Assembly: GCF_001421745.1 (NCBI RefSeq)
Contig: NZ_LMKW01000014.1
Location: 1 to 64,000, forward strand
Direction: 5' to 3'
Origin: Sphingomonas sp. Leaf230
Lineage (GTDB): Bacteria; Pseudomonadota; Alphaproteobacteria; Sphingomonadales; Sphingomonadaceae
DNA length: 64,000 nt
Below, one piece after another: positions 52,900-61,325 of the stretch; position 1 is the stretch's first letter; each line of letters opens with the position of its first letter. Below the pieces are notes generated by a model that did no database searches, was not told where the DNA came from, and saw only the letters and a program-made list of their open reading frames with translations. The translations under genes were made by a program, and so were the position numbers.

Positions 52900-53874
52900 T
52901 CAACGCTCGACCTTGGGACCAACCCGCTCGGCGCCGTCCTGCACGCCGCCCTTGCGCGGAGCAGGATCGGCACGCAGACCCAGCGTGATCAGCAGGGACG
53001 ACGACACGTAGATCGACGAATACGTCCCGACCACGATACCCAGGATCATCGCCGCGGTGAACCCGCGCAGCACATGGCCGCCGAGCACCAGCATCGCGAC
53101 CAGCGCGAGCAGGATCGTCACCGAGGTCATCACGGTCCGCGGCAGCGTCTCGTTCACCGACAGGTCGATGATCTCGCGCATGTCCATCTTTCGATACCGG
53201 CGCATATTCTCGCGGATACGGTCGTCGATCACGATCTTGTCGTTGATCGAGTACGAGATGATCGTCAGCACCGCGGCGACGATGTTCAGGTCGACCTCGA
53301 AATAATCCCGCATCAGCGCGAAAAAGCCGAGCGTCATCAACAGATCGTGGACGATCGCAACGATGGTCGAGACGCCGAACTGCCATTCGAACCGCACCAC
53401 TGCGAAAAGCGCAATGCCCAGGATCGAAAGGCCGACCGCGAGCAAGCCCTTGGTGATCAGTTCGTCGGAGACCTTGCCCGAGATCGTGTCGTATTTCGAG
53501 AACGTCGAGCCTGGGAATTTCGCGACGATGTCGTCCGAAACCTTCTTCACCAGTCGGTTGGTTGCGCCTTCGTCACCGCTTTCCGGCAATGGCAGTCGGA
53601 TCGACAGCGTCTTGGGATCACTGAACGACTGGATCGATGCCTCGCCGACGCCGAGCCGGTCGACCTCGGTTCGGACTGCCTCGATAGAAGGCGGCGTCGC
53701 GAAGTTCTGTTCGATCAGGACGCCGCCGACGAAATCGACGCCCATGTTCAGGCCGCGGAATGCGACAAGGCCTACCGCGAGAAGTGAGAGGATCAGGGTC
53801 AGCCCGAACGCCCATTTGCGGAGCGAGACGAACTTCAGGTTCGTGTTGTCGGGAACGAGTTTCAGCAGGCGCAT
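52900..53874 (-). CDS. secF: protein translocase subunit SecF
   Basis: This 324-residue membrane protein works with SecD, using proton flow to pull exported proteins. It has six membrane helices; GFALTLILS-like start (FGLTLILSLLAVGL), the periplasmic domain with RGLNMGVDFVGGVLIE, and the conserved ISYSINDKIVIDDRIREN. Start MRLLKLVPDNTNLK replaces a longer frame whose N-terminus lies in the secD spacer. The gap to secD is 14 bp. Confidence 0.96.
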   Translation of the reverse strand: MRLLKLVPDNTNLKFVSLRKWAFGLTLILSLLAVGLVAFRGLNMGVDFVGGVLIEQNFATPPSIEAVRTEVDRLGVGEASIQSFSDPKTLSIRLPLPESGDEGATNRLVKKVSDDIVAKFPGSTFSKYDTISGKVSDELITKGLLAVGLSILGIALFAVVRFEWQFGVSTIVAIVHDLLMTLGFFALMRDYFEVDLNIVAAVLTIISYSINDKIVIDDRIRENMRRYRKMDMREIIDLSVNETLPRTVMTSVTILLALVAMLVLGGHVLRGFTAAMILGIVVGTYSSIYVSSSLLITLGLRADPAPRKGGVQDGAERVGPKVER

Positions 53875-53888
53875 TGTTGTCTCCCGCC

Positions 53889-55493
53889 TCAAATATTGAT
53901 CGTGGTGGGGCGGTTCTTCCGCAGCCACAGCGCGACCATCATCCGCGTGAACGTGACGGCGGTGAACACCGACGTGCAGATCCCGATCAGCAGCACGACC
54001 GCGAAGCCCTTCACCGGACCCGAGCCGAGCAGCAGCATGATCACGCCGGTGATGGCGTGCGTCACGTTGGCCTCGAAGATCGTCCGGCTCGCCTCCTTGT
54101 AGCCGAGCTCGACCGACTGGACGACGCTACGCCCGCGTCGCCGCTCCTCGCGGATACGCTCGTTGATCAGCACGTTGGCATCCACCGCGGTCCCGATCGT
54201 CAACACGAAACCGGCGATACCGGGCAGCGTCAACGTCGCGTTCAGCATCGCCATGACCGCGACGATCACGAGGATATTGATGACGACCGCGAGGTTCGCA
54301 TACAGGCCGAACCGTCCGTAGGTGACGAACATGAACACGATCACGAGCAGCGCGGCGACGATCGACGCCAGCACGCCGGCGCGGATCGAGTCCTTGCCGA
54401 GATCGGGGCTGACGGTGCTCTCGGCGATCGTCTTCAGATTGACCGGCAGCTTGCCCGACCGCAGCGAGATCGCCAGCGCGTTTGCCGACTCGACGGTGAA
54501 GTTGCCCGAGATCGACGCACGACCGCCGAGGATCGGCTCGTTGATGTTCGGCGCGGAGATCACCGAATTGTCGAGGATGATCGCGAACGGCTTGTTGGTG
54601 TTCTCGGTTGTCACCTTGGCGAAGCGACGGCCACCGACCGCGTCGAACGTGATCGCCACCTGCGGCGCGTTGGTCTGCGGCTCGAACTCCTGGCGCGCAT
54701 CGGCGAGCTGGTCGCCCGAGATGATCACCGATCGCTTGACCGCGATGAACGGCACGCCGCGCGGATTGCCTGGATATGGCAGTACCTGGCTGCCGACCGG
54801 GGCGATTCCCTTGACCAGGTCGGCCGGGTTCGCGGTCTCGTCGACCAGCTTGAACTCGAGCTTGGCGGTCTTGCCGATCAGCTCCTTCAGCGCCTGCGGG
54901 TTCTTGAGCCCCGGCACCTGGACGACGATCCGCGTTGCGCCCTGGCGAACGATCGTCGGCTCCTTGGTGCCGAGCGCGTCGATACGGCGACGGACGACTT
55001 CGGTCGCATCCTTCATCGCCGTGTCGATCGCCTGGGTCAGGCCGGCCTGGGTCGGCTTGAGCACGAACCGGCTCGTGTCGACGACGTTGATGTCCCACTC
55101 GCGCTGGCCGCTCATCCCGGCGCCACCGCCGGTGATCGCCAGCAGTCGCTCGCGCGCCGCATCGACCTGGCTCGGATCACGCAGCAGGAAGCTCAGCTGC
55201 CCGCCGCGCGTCGAAATGTCGCCGATCTCGATCCGCGGCGTCCCGTTGCGCATCGTCCCCGCGACGCTGTCGCGCATCGCCTCGATCCGCGTCGCGGCGA
55301 GGTCGGCGGTGTCCGCCTCGAGCAGCAGATAGCTGCCGCCGGCGAGATCGAGCCCGAGGTTGATGTGCGGATGCGGGATCCGCCCCCATTGGCTCGTGGT
55401 GCTCTCGGGGAGGAAGCTCGGGATCGCCAGCAGGCACAATGCCGCCAGCAACCCGATGATCGACCCGATTTTCCAGCGCGGGAAGTCGAGCAT
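53889..55493 (-). CDS. secD: protein translocase subunit SecD
   Basis: This 534-residue partner of SecF has an N-terminal helix (IGSIIGLLAALCLLAIPSFL), a large periplasmic domain, and five further helices with GIAGFVLTIGTAVDANVLI as the conserved proton-path segment. The phrase INLGLDLAGGSYLLLEADT is the family hallmark near residue 45. Its ATG overlaps the yajC stop by one base (TGATG), so the two are translationally coupled. Confidence 0.97.
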   Translation of the reverse strand: MLDFPRWKIGSIIGLLAALCLLAIPSFLPESTTSQWGRIPHPHINLGLDLAGGSYLLLEADTADLAATRIEAMRDSVAGTMRNGTPRIEIGDISTRGGQLSFLLRDPSQVDAARERLLAITGGGAGMSGQREWDINVVDTSRFVLKPTQAGLTQAIDTAMKDATEVVRRRIDALGTKEPTIVRQGATRIVVQVPGLKNPQALKELIGKTAKLEFKLVDETANPADLVKGIAPVGSQVLPYPGNPRGVPFIAVKRSVIISGDQLADARQEFEPQTNAPQVAITFDAVGGRRFAKVTTENTNKPFAIILDNSVISAPNINEPILGGRASISGNFTVESANALAISLRSGKLPVNLKTIAESTVSPDLGKDSIRAGVLASIVAALLVIVFMFVTYGRFGLYANLAVVINILVIVAVMAMLNATLTLPGIAGFVLTIGTAVDANVLINERIREERRRGRSVVQSVELGYKEASRTIFEANVTHAITGVIMLLLGSGPVKGFAVVLLIGICTSVFTAVTFTRMMVALWLRKNRPTTINI

Positions 55494-55837
55494 CAGTCGT
55501 TCGCCGGCTTCGTGTTCGGGCTGGTGATGTCGGTCAGCGTCGCCTTGACGACGCGCACGCGCACGTTCGGCGCGATCTCGACCTCGACGACGTTATCCTC
55601 GACCTTGGTCACCTTGCCCAGGATCCCGCCCGAGGTCACGACGCTGTCGTTCTTCTTCACCGCGGCGACCGACGCCTGCAGCGCCTTCATCCGCTTTTGC
55701 TGCGGACGGATCATCAGGAAATAGAACACGACGAACACGAGGAAGAGCGGCGCGAGGCTCAGGAACGAGGCGATCCCGCCTCCCGCCGTCGTGGCGGCGC
55801 CGTCTGCGGCCTGGGCGTATGCTGGTGAGATGAACAT
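55493..55837 (-). CDS. yajC: preprotein translocase subunit YajC
   Basis: This 114-residue single-pass membrane protein heads the yajC-secD-secF-Mth938 operon. One helix (FLSLAPLFLVFVVFYFLM) is followed by the hallmark IRPQQKRMKALQ and a cytoplasmic domain (VTSGGILGKVTKVEDNVVEV). The start MFISPAYAQAADG is selected as the first in-frame ATG ahead of the helix; the longer frame runs into a divergent promoter. Confidence 0.95.
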   Translation of the reverse strand: MFISPAYAQAADGAATTAGGGIASFLSLAPLFLVFVVFYFLMIRPQQKRMKALQASVAAVKKNDSVVTSGGILGKVTKVEDNVVEVEIAPNVRVRVVKATLTDITSPNTKPAND

Positions 55838-56007
55838 GGAGTTCCGTATCTGTGAAGGGTGGCTCGGTTCGCGCGCCGCGCGGCCGGTCGCATTGGTCCG
55901 CCCGCTATCATCGCTTGGTGTCCCGTGCAACTGACGCAGGCGCGGACGGTTCGTGTAGAGACTACGATGAAGTTGCGACGAAACCGGCGCGAAACAGGAG
56001 AGATGCG

Positions 56008-56316
56008 ATGATTCTGGTGATGGGACATATCAAGCTGGCCACCGGCGAAGGCGCGAAGATCGCGGACACGCTGATCGCGCACATGGCCGCCTGCGCCGCG
56101 GAAGACGGCTGCGAGTTCTACAATCTCGCGCTCGACCTGGTCGATCCCGACCTGATCCGGATCTCCGAACGCTGGGCGAGCCCCGAGGCGATCGCCGCGC
56201 ACGGCCAGGCCGAACACCAGAAGGCCTTCGGTCGCGCCCTTCGCGCGTACACCATCGAGCAGGTCAGCGTGAAGGCGTATGACGGCAGCTTCTGGCGCAC
56301 GCTCATGGGCGACTGA
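56008..56316 (+). CDS. putative quinol monooxygenase (ABM domain)
   Basis: This 102-residue protein belongs to the antibiotic biosynthesis monooxygenase (ABM)/YgiN dimeric alpha-beta barrel group. It begins MILVMGHIKLATGEG, with CAAEDGCEFYNLALDL and RISERWASPEAIAAHGQAEH typical of the fold. AGGAG lies nine bases upstream of the ATG and defines the start. The substrate is unknown. It diverges from yajC. Confidence 0.87.
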   Translation: MILVMGHIKLATGEGAKIADTLIAHMAACAAEDGCEFYNLALDLVDPDLIRISERWASPEAIAAHGQAEHQKAFGRALRAYTIEQVSVKAYDGSFWRTLMGD

Positions 56317-56409
56317 GGCAATTCTTGCGGGCAGGCGGCGTTGCGACTTGCATCGCACGCCGACCCTGCGTAGAGCGCGCGGCTCGGGCTGCTATGCGGT
56401 CCGTTCGGT

Positions 56410-56486
56410 CGGAGCGTAGCGCAGCCTGGTAGCGCACCACACTGGGGGTGTGGGGGTCGCAGGTTCGAATCCTGTCGCTCCGACCA
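56410..56486 (+). tRNA. tRNA-Pro (GGG anticodon)
   Basis: The cloverleaf is complete: acceptor CGGAGCG/CGCTCCG, D stem GCGC/GCGC, anticodon stem CCACA/TGTGG with loop CTGGGGG (anticodon GGG), and T arm with TTCGAAT. The terminal CCA is encoded. It reads CCC and CCU codons. It stands as a single gene. Confidence 0.97.
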
Positions 56487-56552
56487 TTTTCTTACATCGA
56501 TGAACGGCGAACTCGTGCAGCTCTTGTGCGAGCGCATTCCGTTACGCTCGTC

Positions 56553-56645
56553 GTCATCCCCGCGGAGGCGGGGACCCATAAACTCGGACGTTGCCTGTCA
56601 CCAGCAACGCCAGCCCGTATGGATCCCCGCCTGCGCGGGGATGAC
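56553..56645. repeat. paired palindromic repeat, family D
   Basis: GTCATCCCCGCGGAGGCGGG with GACCCATA, mirrored by TATGGATCCCCGCCTGCGCG and GGGATGAC. It lies 66 bases after the tRNA. Confidence 0.85.
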
Positions 56646-56692
56646 TGAACTTGGAATAGGGCCGACCCTGATGCTGGCCCCGCCGGGTGATC

Positions 56693-58975
56693 TTACGCCG
56701 TCTCGCTAACCGTCGCCGCATGGCCCACGGCCACCGCGCTCAAGTTAACGATCCCCCGCGCGGTCACGCTAGGCACCATCATCTGTAACGGCTTGGCGAG
56801 CCCCAGTAGCATCGGCCCCAACGGCAACGACTCGGTCGACGCCGACAGCAACGAGACCGCGATGTTCGCCGCATCGATGTTCGGCATCACCAGCAAATTC
56901 GCCGAACCGGTCAAAGGACTGTCCGCGACCAACCGCCGCCGTAACGCCTCCGACAGCGCCGCATCGCCGTGCATCTCGCCGTCGAACTCGAACTCCGGCG
57001 CCGCCGCCTTCAGCAACGCATGCCCCGCGCGCATCTTCTGCGCCGAGGGCGACCGCGACGCGCCAAAGCTCGAATGCGACAGCAACGCCGCCTTCGGCTC
57101 GATCGCGAACGCGCGCACCGCTTCGGCCGCGAGCAAGGTCATCTCGGCGATCTGCTCGGCGGTCGGATCGACCGTCACGTGCGTATCGCAGAAGAAAAGA
57201 CTGCCGGTCCGCAGGATCACCGCCGACATCGCATACAGCCGCGAAACGCCCGGCATCCGCGGGATCAGCGGCATGACGTAGGTCATCTGCGTCCACCAGT
57301 CGCCGATGCCGCCACACAGGGCCGCATCGACACGACCCTCGCGCAGCAGCATCGCCGCCGCCACGCTCGGCCGAGTCCGCAGCGCCCGCTCCGCGCTGTC
57401 GGGCGGCGATCCGCGACGCCCGACCAGCGCGTTGTACCCGGCCAGCAACGGATCGAACACTTCGCGATCGGTACCCGGATCGAGCACTTCGACGTCGGTG
57501 CCGATCGCCATCCGCAACCCGCTCGACTGGATCTTCTCGGCGATCACCTCGCGCCGCCCGATCAGCACCGGCCGCCCGATCCCCTCGTCGATCACCGTCT
57601 GCACCGCGCGCAGCGTGCGGTCGTCCTCGCCCTCGCCATAGGCGATCGAGCGCCCCGCCTGCTTGGCGCGCGCAAAGATCGGCCGCATCAACTGGCCCGA
57701 GCGATACACGAACACTTCGAGGTCACGCAGGTACGCGTCGAAATCCTCGATCGGCCGCGTCGCCACGCCCGAATCCATCGCCGCCTTCGCCACCGCCGGC
57801 GCGACATGCAGGATCAGCCGCGGATCGAACGGCTTGGGGATGATGTAGGTCGGCCCGAACACCGGCGTCGCGCCGCCGTAAGCGGTCACCACCACATCGG
57901 ACGCGGTCGCCCGAGCCAGAGCCGCGATCGCGTCGACCGCAGCAACCTTCATCGCCTCGTTGATCTCGGTCGCGCCGACGTCGAGCGCACCGCGGAAGAT
58001 GAACGGGAAGCACAGCACGTTGTTGACCTGGTTCGGAAAATCCGAGCGGCCGGTGGCGATGATCGCATCAGGCCGGGTCGCATGCACCAGCGCCGGCTGG
58101 ATCTCCGGCTCCGGATTCGCCAGCGCCAGGATCAGCGGATCGGGCGCAAGCAGATGCAGCCATTCCTGCTTCAGCACGCGCGGCGCCGACAGCCCGAGGA
58201 AGATGTCCGCCCCCTCCAGCACGTCCGGCAGGGTCCGCGCATTGGTCGTCCGTGCGTACCGCGCCATGTTCGGCGGCATCACGTCGCCGCGATCCTTGTG
58301 CACGACGCCGGCGATATCGGTCAGCGTCACGTTCTCGGGGTTGAGCCCCATCGACACCAGCAGGTCGACCGTCGCCAGCGCCGCCGCACCCGCACCCGAC
58401 GTCACCAGCTTCATCTGGTCGAGCCGCTTGCCGCGCAGTTCGAGCACGTTGCGGACCGCGGCCGCGCACACGATCGCGGTGCCGTGCTGGTCGTCATGGA
58501 ACACCGGGATGTTCATGACCTCGCGCAGCTTCGTCTCGATCTCGAAGCATTCGGGCGCCTTGATGTCCTCGAGATTGATCCCGCCGAACGTCGGCTCGAG
58601 CACGCGGACCGCCTCGATGAACGCCTGCGGATCGAGCTGGTCGATCTCGATATCGAAGCAGTCGATCCCGGCGAATTTCTTGAAGAGCACCGCCTTGCCC
58701 TCCATCACCGGCTTCGACGCGAGCGCACCGATCGCACCGAGCCCCAGCACCGCGGTACCGTTGGTGATCACGGCGACGAGATTTCCGCGAGCCGTGTAAT
58801 CCCGAGCCTTGTCCGGATCGGCGGCGATTTCTTCGCACGCAGCGGCCACGCCCGGTGAGTAGGCGAGCGCGAGATCGCGCTGCGTCGCCATGCGCTTGGT
58901 CGCCTCGACCGAGAGCTTACCGGGCTTGGGATAGCGGTGATAATCGAGCGCGGCTTTGCGGAAATCGTCTTCCAT
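56693..58975 (-). CDS. maeB: NADP-dependent malic enzyme with phosphotransacetylase-like C-terminal domain
   Basis: This 760-residue enzyme converts malate to pyruvate with NADP. The start MEDDFRKAALDYHRY is set by AGGAAGACC just ahead of it; the longer frame lies in repeat-derived DNA. The N-terminal malic domain has LALAYSPGVAAACEEIA and FHDDQHGTAIVCAAA, followed by the NAD(P)-binding part (TSGAGAAALATVDLL). The last third (from about residue 430) resembles phosphotransacetylase, a regulatory domain typical of MaeB. Confidence 0.96.
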   Translation of the reverse strand: MEDDFRKAALDYHRYPKPGKLSVEATKRMATQRDLALAYSPGVAAACEEIAADPDKARDYTARGNLVAVITNGTAVLGLGAIGALASKPVMEGKAVLFKKFAGIDCFDIEIDQLDPQAFIEAVRVLEPTFGGINLEDIKAPECFEIETKLREVMNIPVFHDDQHGTAIVCAAAVRNVLELRGKRLDQMKLVTSGAGAAALATVDLLVSMGLNPENVTLTDIAGVVHKDRGDVMPPNMARYARTTNARTLPDVLEGADIFLGLSAPRVLKQEWLHLLAPDPLILALANPEPEIQPALVHATRPDAIIATGRSDFPNQVNNVLCFPFIFRGALDVGATEINEAMKVAAVDAIAALARATASDVVVTAYGGATPVFGPTYIIPKPFDPRLILHVAPAVAKAAMDSGVATRPIEDFDAYLRDLEVFVYRSGQLMRPIFARAKQAGRSIAYGEGEDDRTLRAVQTVIDEGIGRPVLIGRREVIAEKIQSSGLRMAIGTDVEVLDPGTDREVFDPLLAGYNALVGRRGSPPDSAERALRTRPSVAAAMLLREGRVDAALCGGIGDWWTQMTYVMPLIPRMPGVSRLYAMSAVILRTGSLFFCDTHVTVDPTAEQIAEMTLLAAEAVRAFAIEPKAALLSHSSFGASRSPSAQKMRAGHALLKAAAPEFEFDGEMHGDAALSEALRRRLVADSPLTGSANLLVMPNIDAANIAVSLLSASTESLPLGPMLLGLAKPLQMMVPSVTARGIVNLSAVAVGHAATVSETA

Positions 58976-59172
58976 GGTCTTCCTAACCTGTCGGCCGCGG
59001 CGGCGACCGGGTTGAGCGCGCAGACAGAGCCCGCGGCGAATGTTCAAGGGAGCGCATAGCCTTAGGCACACCAATCCGCCAACCCCGCGCGGACGTAGCG
59101 TCGGTTTGGGTGGGGGGTAGGGCGGCGGTCGCGACCCGGCACCCCACACCACAGCATTACCCCGCCATAGCA

Positions 59173-59274
59173 CCACCCCGGCGAAGGCCGGGGCCCAATT
59201 GGAACGTCCGACGCAACGAAGCGCCGTCCTCCGTTACAACCGTCCCCAATTGGACCCGGCCTCCGCCGGGGCGG
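59173..59274. repeat. paired palindromic repeat, family B
   Basis: CCACCCCGGCGAAGGCCGGG with GCCCAATTGG, mirrored by CCAATTGGACCCGGCCTCCG and CCGGGGCGG. It lies upstream of maeB and is followed by a family A' element. Confidence 0.88.
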
Positions 59275-59298
59275 TGCAGATGAGGGGAGCACTTCTCT

Positions 59299-59405
59299 CC
59301 CCCCTCCCTGAAAGGGAGGGGCCGGGGGTGGGTCGGCTTCCGCGTGCGCACGACCGCGACCCAAACAGGCCGACCCACCCCCAACCCCTCCCTTCCAGGG
59401 AGGGG
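59299..59405. repeat. paired palindromic repeat, family A'
   Basis: CCCTCCCTGAAAGGGAGGGG with CCGGGGGTGGG, mirrored at the right end. Together with the neighbouring family B element it fills most of the 529-bp gap between maeB and the endolysin gene. Confidence 0.85.
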
Positions 59406-59458
59406 AGCAAGAAAGGCCGGAAGCCAGCACAACCGACTGAGAATCCCCTGTCCTACAA

Positions 59459-59475
59459 CGAACCAATATGGTTCG
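59459..59475 (+). promoter_or_regulatory. perfect 17-bp palindrome upstream of the endolysin gene
   Basis: CGAACCA-ATA-TGGTTCG is a perfect dyad with seven-base arms, 29 bases before the GH108 start codon. The inner core GAAC-N7-GTTC recalls the spacing of alphaproteobacterial LexA sites, but those are direct repeats (GTTC-N7-GTTC) whereas this is inverted. It may be the operator of an unknown regulator of the lysis pair. Confidence 0.45.
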
Positions 59476-59504
59476 CTCGCCGCCAACAAAACCGGGAGCC
59501 AGCC

Positions 59505-60029
59505 ATGACCATCGACCACCTCATCGAGGCCGTCATCGACCGCGAAGGCGGCTACGCCAACCACCCCGCAGACCGAGGCGGTCCCACCCGCTACGGCATC
59601 ACGGAAAGCGTAGCCCGCACCAACGGCTACCCCGGAGACATGCGCAATTTCCCCCGCGACCAGGCGGAAACCATCTACCACCGCCTCTACTGGACCCGCC
59701 CGGCCTTCGACCAGATCGCCCCCCGAGCCCCGAAAATCGCCGAAGAACTCTTCGACACCGGCATCAACATGGGCCCCGCAGTCGCCGCCACCTTCCTCCA
59801 GCGCGCCCTAAATGCGCTCAACCGCGGCGCCACCGACTATCCGGACATGCTACTGGACGGCCGCATCGGCCCCGCCACGCTCACCGCGCTCGACGCCTTC
59901 CTAGCCCGCCGCAAACCCGTGCTGCTGAAAGCGATCAAGGCCCTCCAAGGCGAACGCTACGTCGCGCTAGCCGAGACCCGCCCCGCGAACGAAGCCTTCC
60001 TCTACGGCTGGCTCGCCAACCGCGTCTAG
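59505..60029 (+). CDS. GH108 endolysin (gene transfer agent lysis type)
   Basis: This 174-residue protein has an N-terminal GH108 (DUF847) muramidase domain and a C-terminal peptidoglycan-binding part. The catalytic Glu lies in DREGGYANHPADRGGPTRYG near residue 14, and FDTGINMGPAVAATFLQRAL is the second family block. There is no signal peptide, so release needs a holin; the next gene encodes one. In Rhodobacter capsulatus, GTA particles leave cells by just such a GH108 endolysin and 3TM holin, encoded away from the head-tail cluster. No capsid or tail genes lie in this window. Confidence 0.9.
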   Translation: MTIDHLIEAVIDREGGYANHPADRGGPTRYGITESVARTNGYPGDMRNFPRDQAETIYHRLYWTRPAFDQIAPRAPKIAEELFDTGINMGPAVAATFLQRALNALNRGATDYPDMLLDGRIGPATLTALDAFLARRKPVLLKAIKALQGERYVALAETRPANEAFLYGWLANRV

Positions 60030-60093
60030 GGCCCCTGCGAAAACGCTCCCAGCGTGTGAACTTTGTGCACTTCCAGATTTTCGGAGACAGCCA

Positions 60094-60351
60094 ATGACCC
60101 CGCAACCCCTTGATCCAGCACCAGACCCCTGGATCATCCGAGCCCGCCCGACCTTTCTCTACGTGATGTACACATTGCTGCTCGGCGCGATCCCCGCAGG
60201 CCTGATCGCCGCGGTCCGCCCGCAAACGGCGCAGGCGATCGCGGCGGGCATGGCGGCGTATTTGAACGCAATTCCCGAACCGCTCTACGCGCTCTTCGGC
60301 ACCGGCTATCTCGGCTACACGGTGGCCCGGGAATGGGGGAAGGGCCGATGA
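60094..60351 (+). CDS. 3TM holin, gene transfer agent type
   Basis: This 85-residue protein starts with GGAG-CAGCCA spacing ahead of ATG. It opens with a short polar segment rich in Pro, then RPTFLYVMYTLLLGAIPAGL, a second hydrophobic stretch around AAGMAAYLN, and EPLYALFGTGYLGYTVAREW, then a basic end. This matches the pattern of the GTA_holin_3TM family (formerly DUF3154). It follows the endolysin by 64 bp on the same strand, so the two make a lysis pair. Confidence 0.85.
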   Translation: MTPQPLDPAPDPWIIRARPTFLYVMYTLLLGAIPAGLIAAVRPQTAQAIAAGMAAYLNAIPEPLYALFGTGYLGYTVAREWGKGR

Positions 60352-60408
60352 CGTGCACCCCTTACCGCCACTCCCCCCAACCGCGCGCGCCTTACCGCCC
60401 CCCCCCAA

Positions 60409-60543
60409 CCGTTCGTGCCGAGTAGCGACCGAGTAGCCCCCTTGGGCGTATCGAGGGCGCGTATCGAGGTACAGGTGACACGCGCAACCTCAATCCCTCG
60501 ATACGCGCTCTCGACAAGCTCGATCGCTACTCGGGACGAACGG
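60409..60543. repeat. long inverted repeat, family G, upstream of hslV
   Basis: CCGTTCGTGCCGAGTAGCGA at the left end is mirrored by TCGCTACTCGGGACGAACGG at the right, with further matching parts inside (GTATCGAGG and CCTCGATAC). The whole could fold into a long hairpin. Just downstream, GGCCGACACGAACGG occurs twice, at 60553-60567 and 60574-60588, exactly 21 bp apart. Confidence 0.8.
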
Positions 60544-60642
60544 AAGTGGGATGGCCGACACGAACGGGAGGTCGGCCGACACGAACGGCGCGCGTTCGGG
60601 CAGGGGCGTTGCACCCCCAAAACCAAACCCTACATCGCGCCT

Positions 60643-61206
60643 ATGAGCAACGACCCCCACGCCATGCCGACATGGCACGGCACCACGATCCTCTCGGTCC
60701 GCCGCGGCGGCAAGGTCGTCGTGATCGGCGACGGCCAGGTCTCGATGGGCCAGACCGTCATGAAACCCAACGCGCGCAAGGTCCGCCGCCTAGGTGACGG
60801 CAGCGTCATCGGCGGGTTCGCCGGCGCGACCGCCGACGCCTTCACGCTGTTCGAACGCCTCGAGCGCAAGCTCGAAGCGCACCAGGGCCAACTCCTGCGC
60901 GCCGCGGTCGAACTCGCCAAGGACTGGCGGACGGACAAGTTCCTCCGCAACCTCGAAGCGATGATGATCGTCGCCGACAAGGACGTCACGCTGATCCTCA
61001 CCGGCAACGGCGACGTGCTCGAACCCGAGAATGGCGTCGCCGCGATCGGTTCCGGCGGCAACTACGCGCTCGCCGCCGCCCGAGCGCTGGTAGAATACGA
61101 GACCGATGCCGAAGTCCTCTGCCGCAAGGCAATGGGCATAGCGTCCGAACTCTGCGTCTACACCAACGACCGCCTCACGGTCGAAACGATGGACAGCACC
61201 ACGTAA
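60643..61206 (+). CDS. hslV: ATP-dependent protease subunit HslV
   Basis: This 187-residue threonine peptidase is the proteolytic core of HslUV. The mature N-terminal Thr is in GTTILSVRRGG (residues 13-23), so about 13 residues are processed away. Other features are VVVIGDGQVSMGQTV and ATADAFTLFERLE, and GSGGNYALAAARAL near the end. It is followed by hslU, but a family A repeat pair of 105 bases sits between the two genes. Confidence 0.97.
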   Translation: MSNDPHAMPTWHGTTILSVRRGGKVVVIGDGQVSMGQTVMKPNARKVRRLGDGSVIGGFAGATADAFTLFERLERKLEAHQGQLLRAAVELAKDWRTDKFLRNLEAMMIVADKDVTLILTGNGDVLEPENGVAAIGSGGNYALAAARALVEYETDAEVLCRKAMGIASELCVYTNDRLTVETMDSTT

Positions 61207-61207
61207 T

Positions 61208-61312
61208 CCCCCTCCCGCTTGCGGGAGGGGTTAGGGGAGGGGCTGAAATACACCCCACCCACGCCTTTCGCTGCGGCCACGCCCTCCCCCGACCCCTCCC
61301 GAGCGGGAGGGG
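61208..61312. repeat. paired palindromic repeat, family A, inside the hslVU operon
   Basis: CCCTCCCGCTTGCGGGAGGG with TTAGGGGAGGGGCTG, mirrored at the right end by CCCCTCCCGAGCGGGAGGGG. It begins one base after the hslV stop and ends 13 bases before the hslU start, so it lies within the transcript. A near copy is at 17852-17955. Confidence 0.85.
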
Positions 61313-61325
61313 AGAAGGTAACAAA

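Noticed and set aside
56410..56645. tRNA-Pro as an integration site
   Set aside because: No integrase and no repeated tRNA 3' end were seen; the nearby element is a family D palindrome pair.
59505..60351. Endolysin-holin pair as part of a prophage
   Set aside because: Flanking genes are maeB and hslVU; no integrase, terminase, capsid or tail gene is present.
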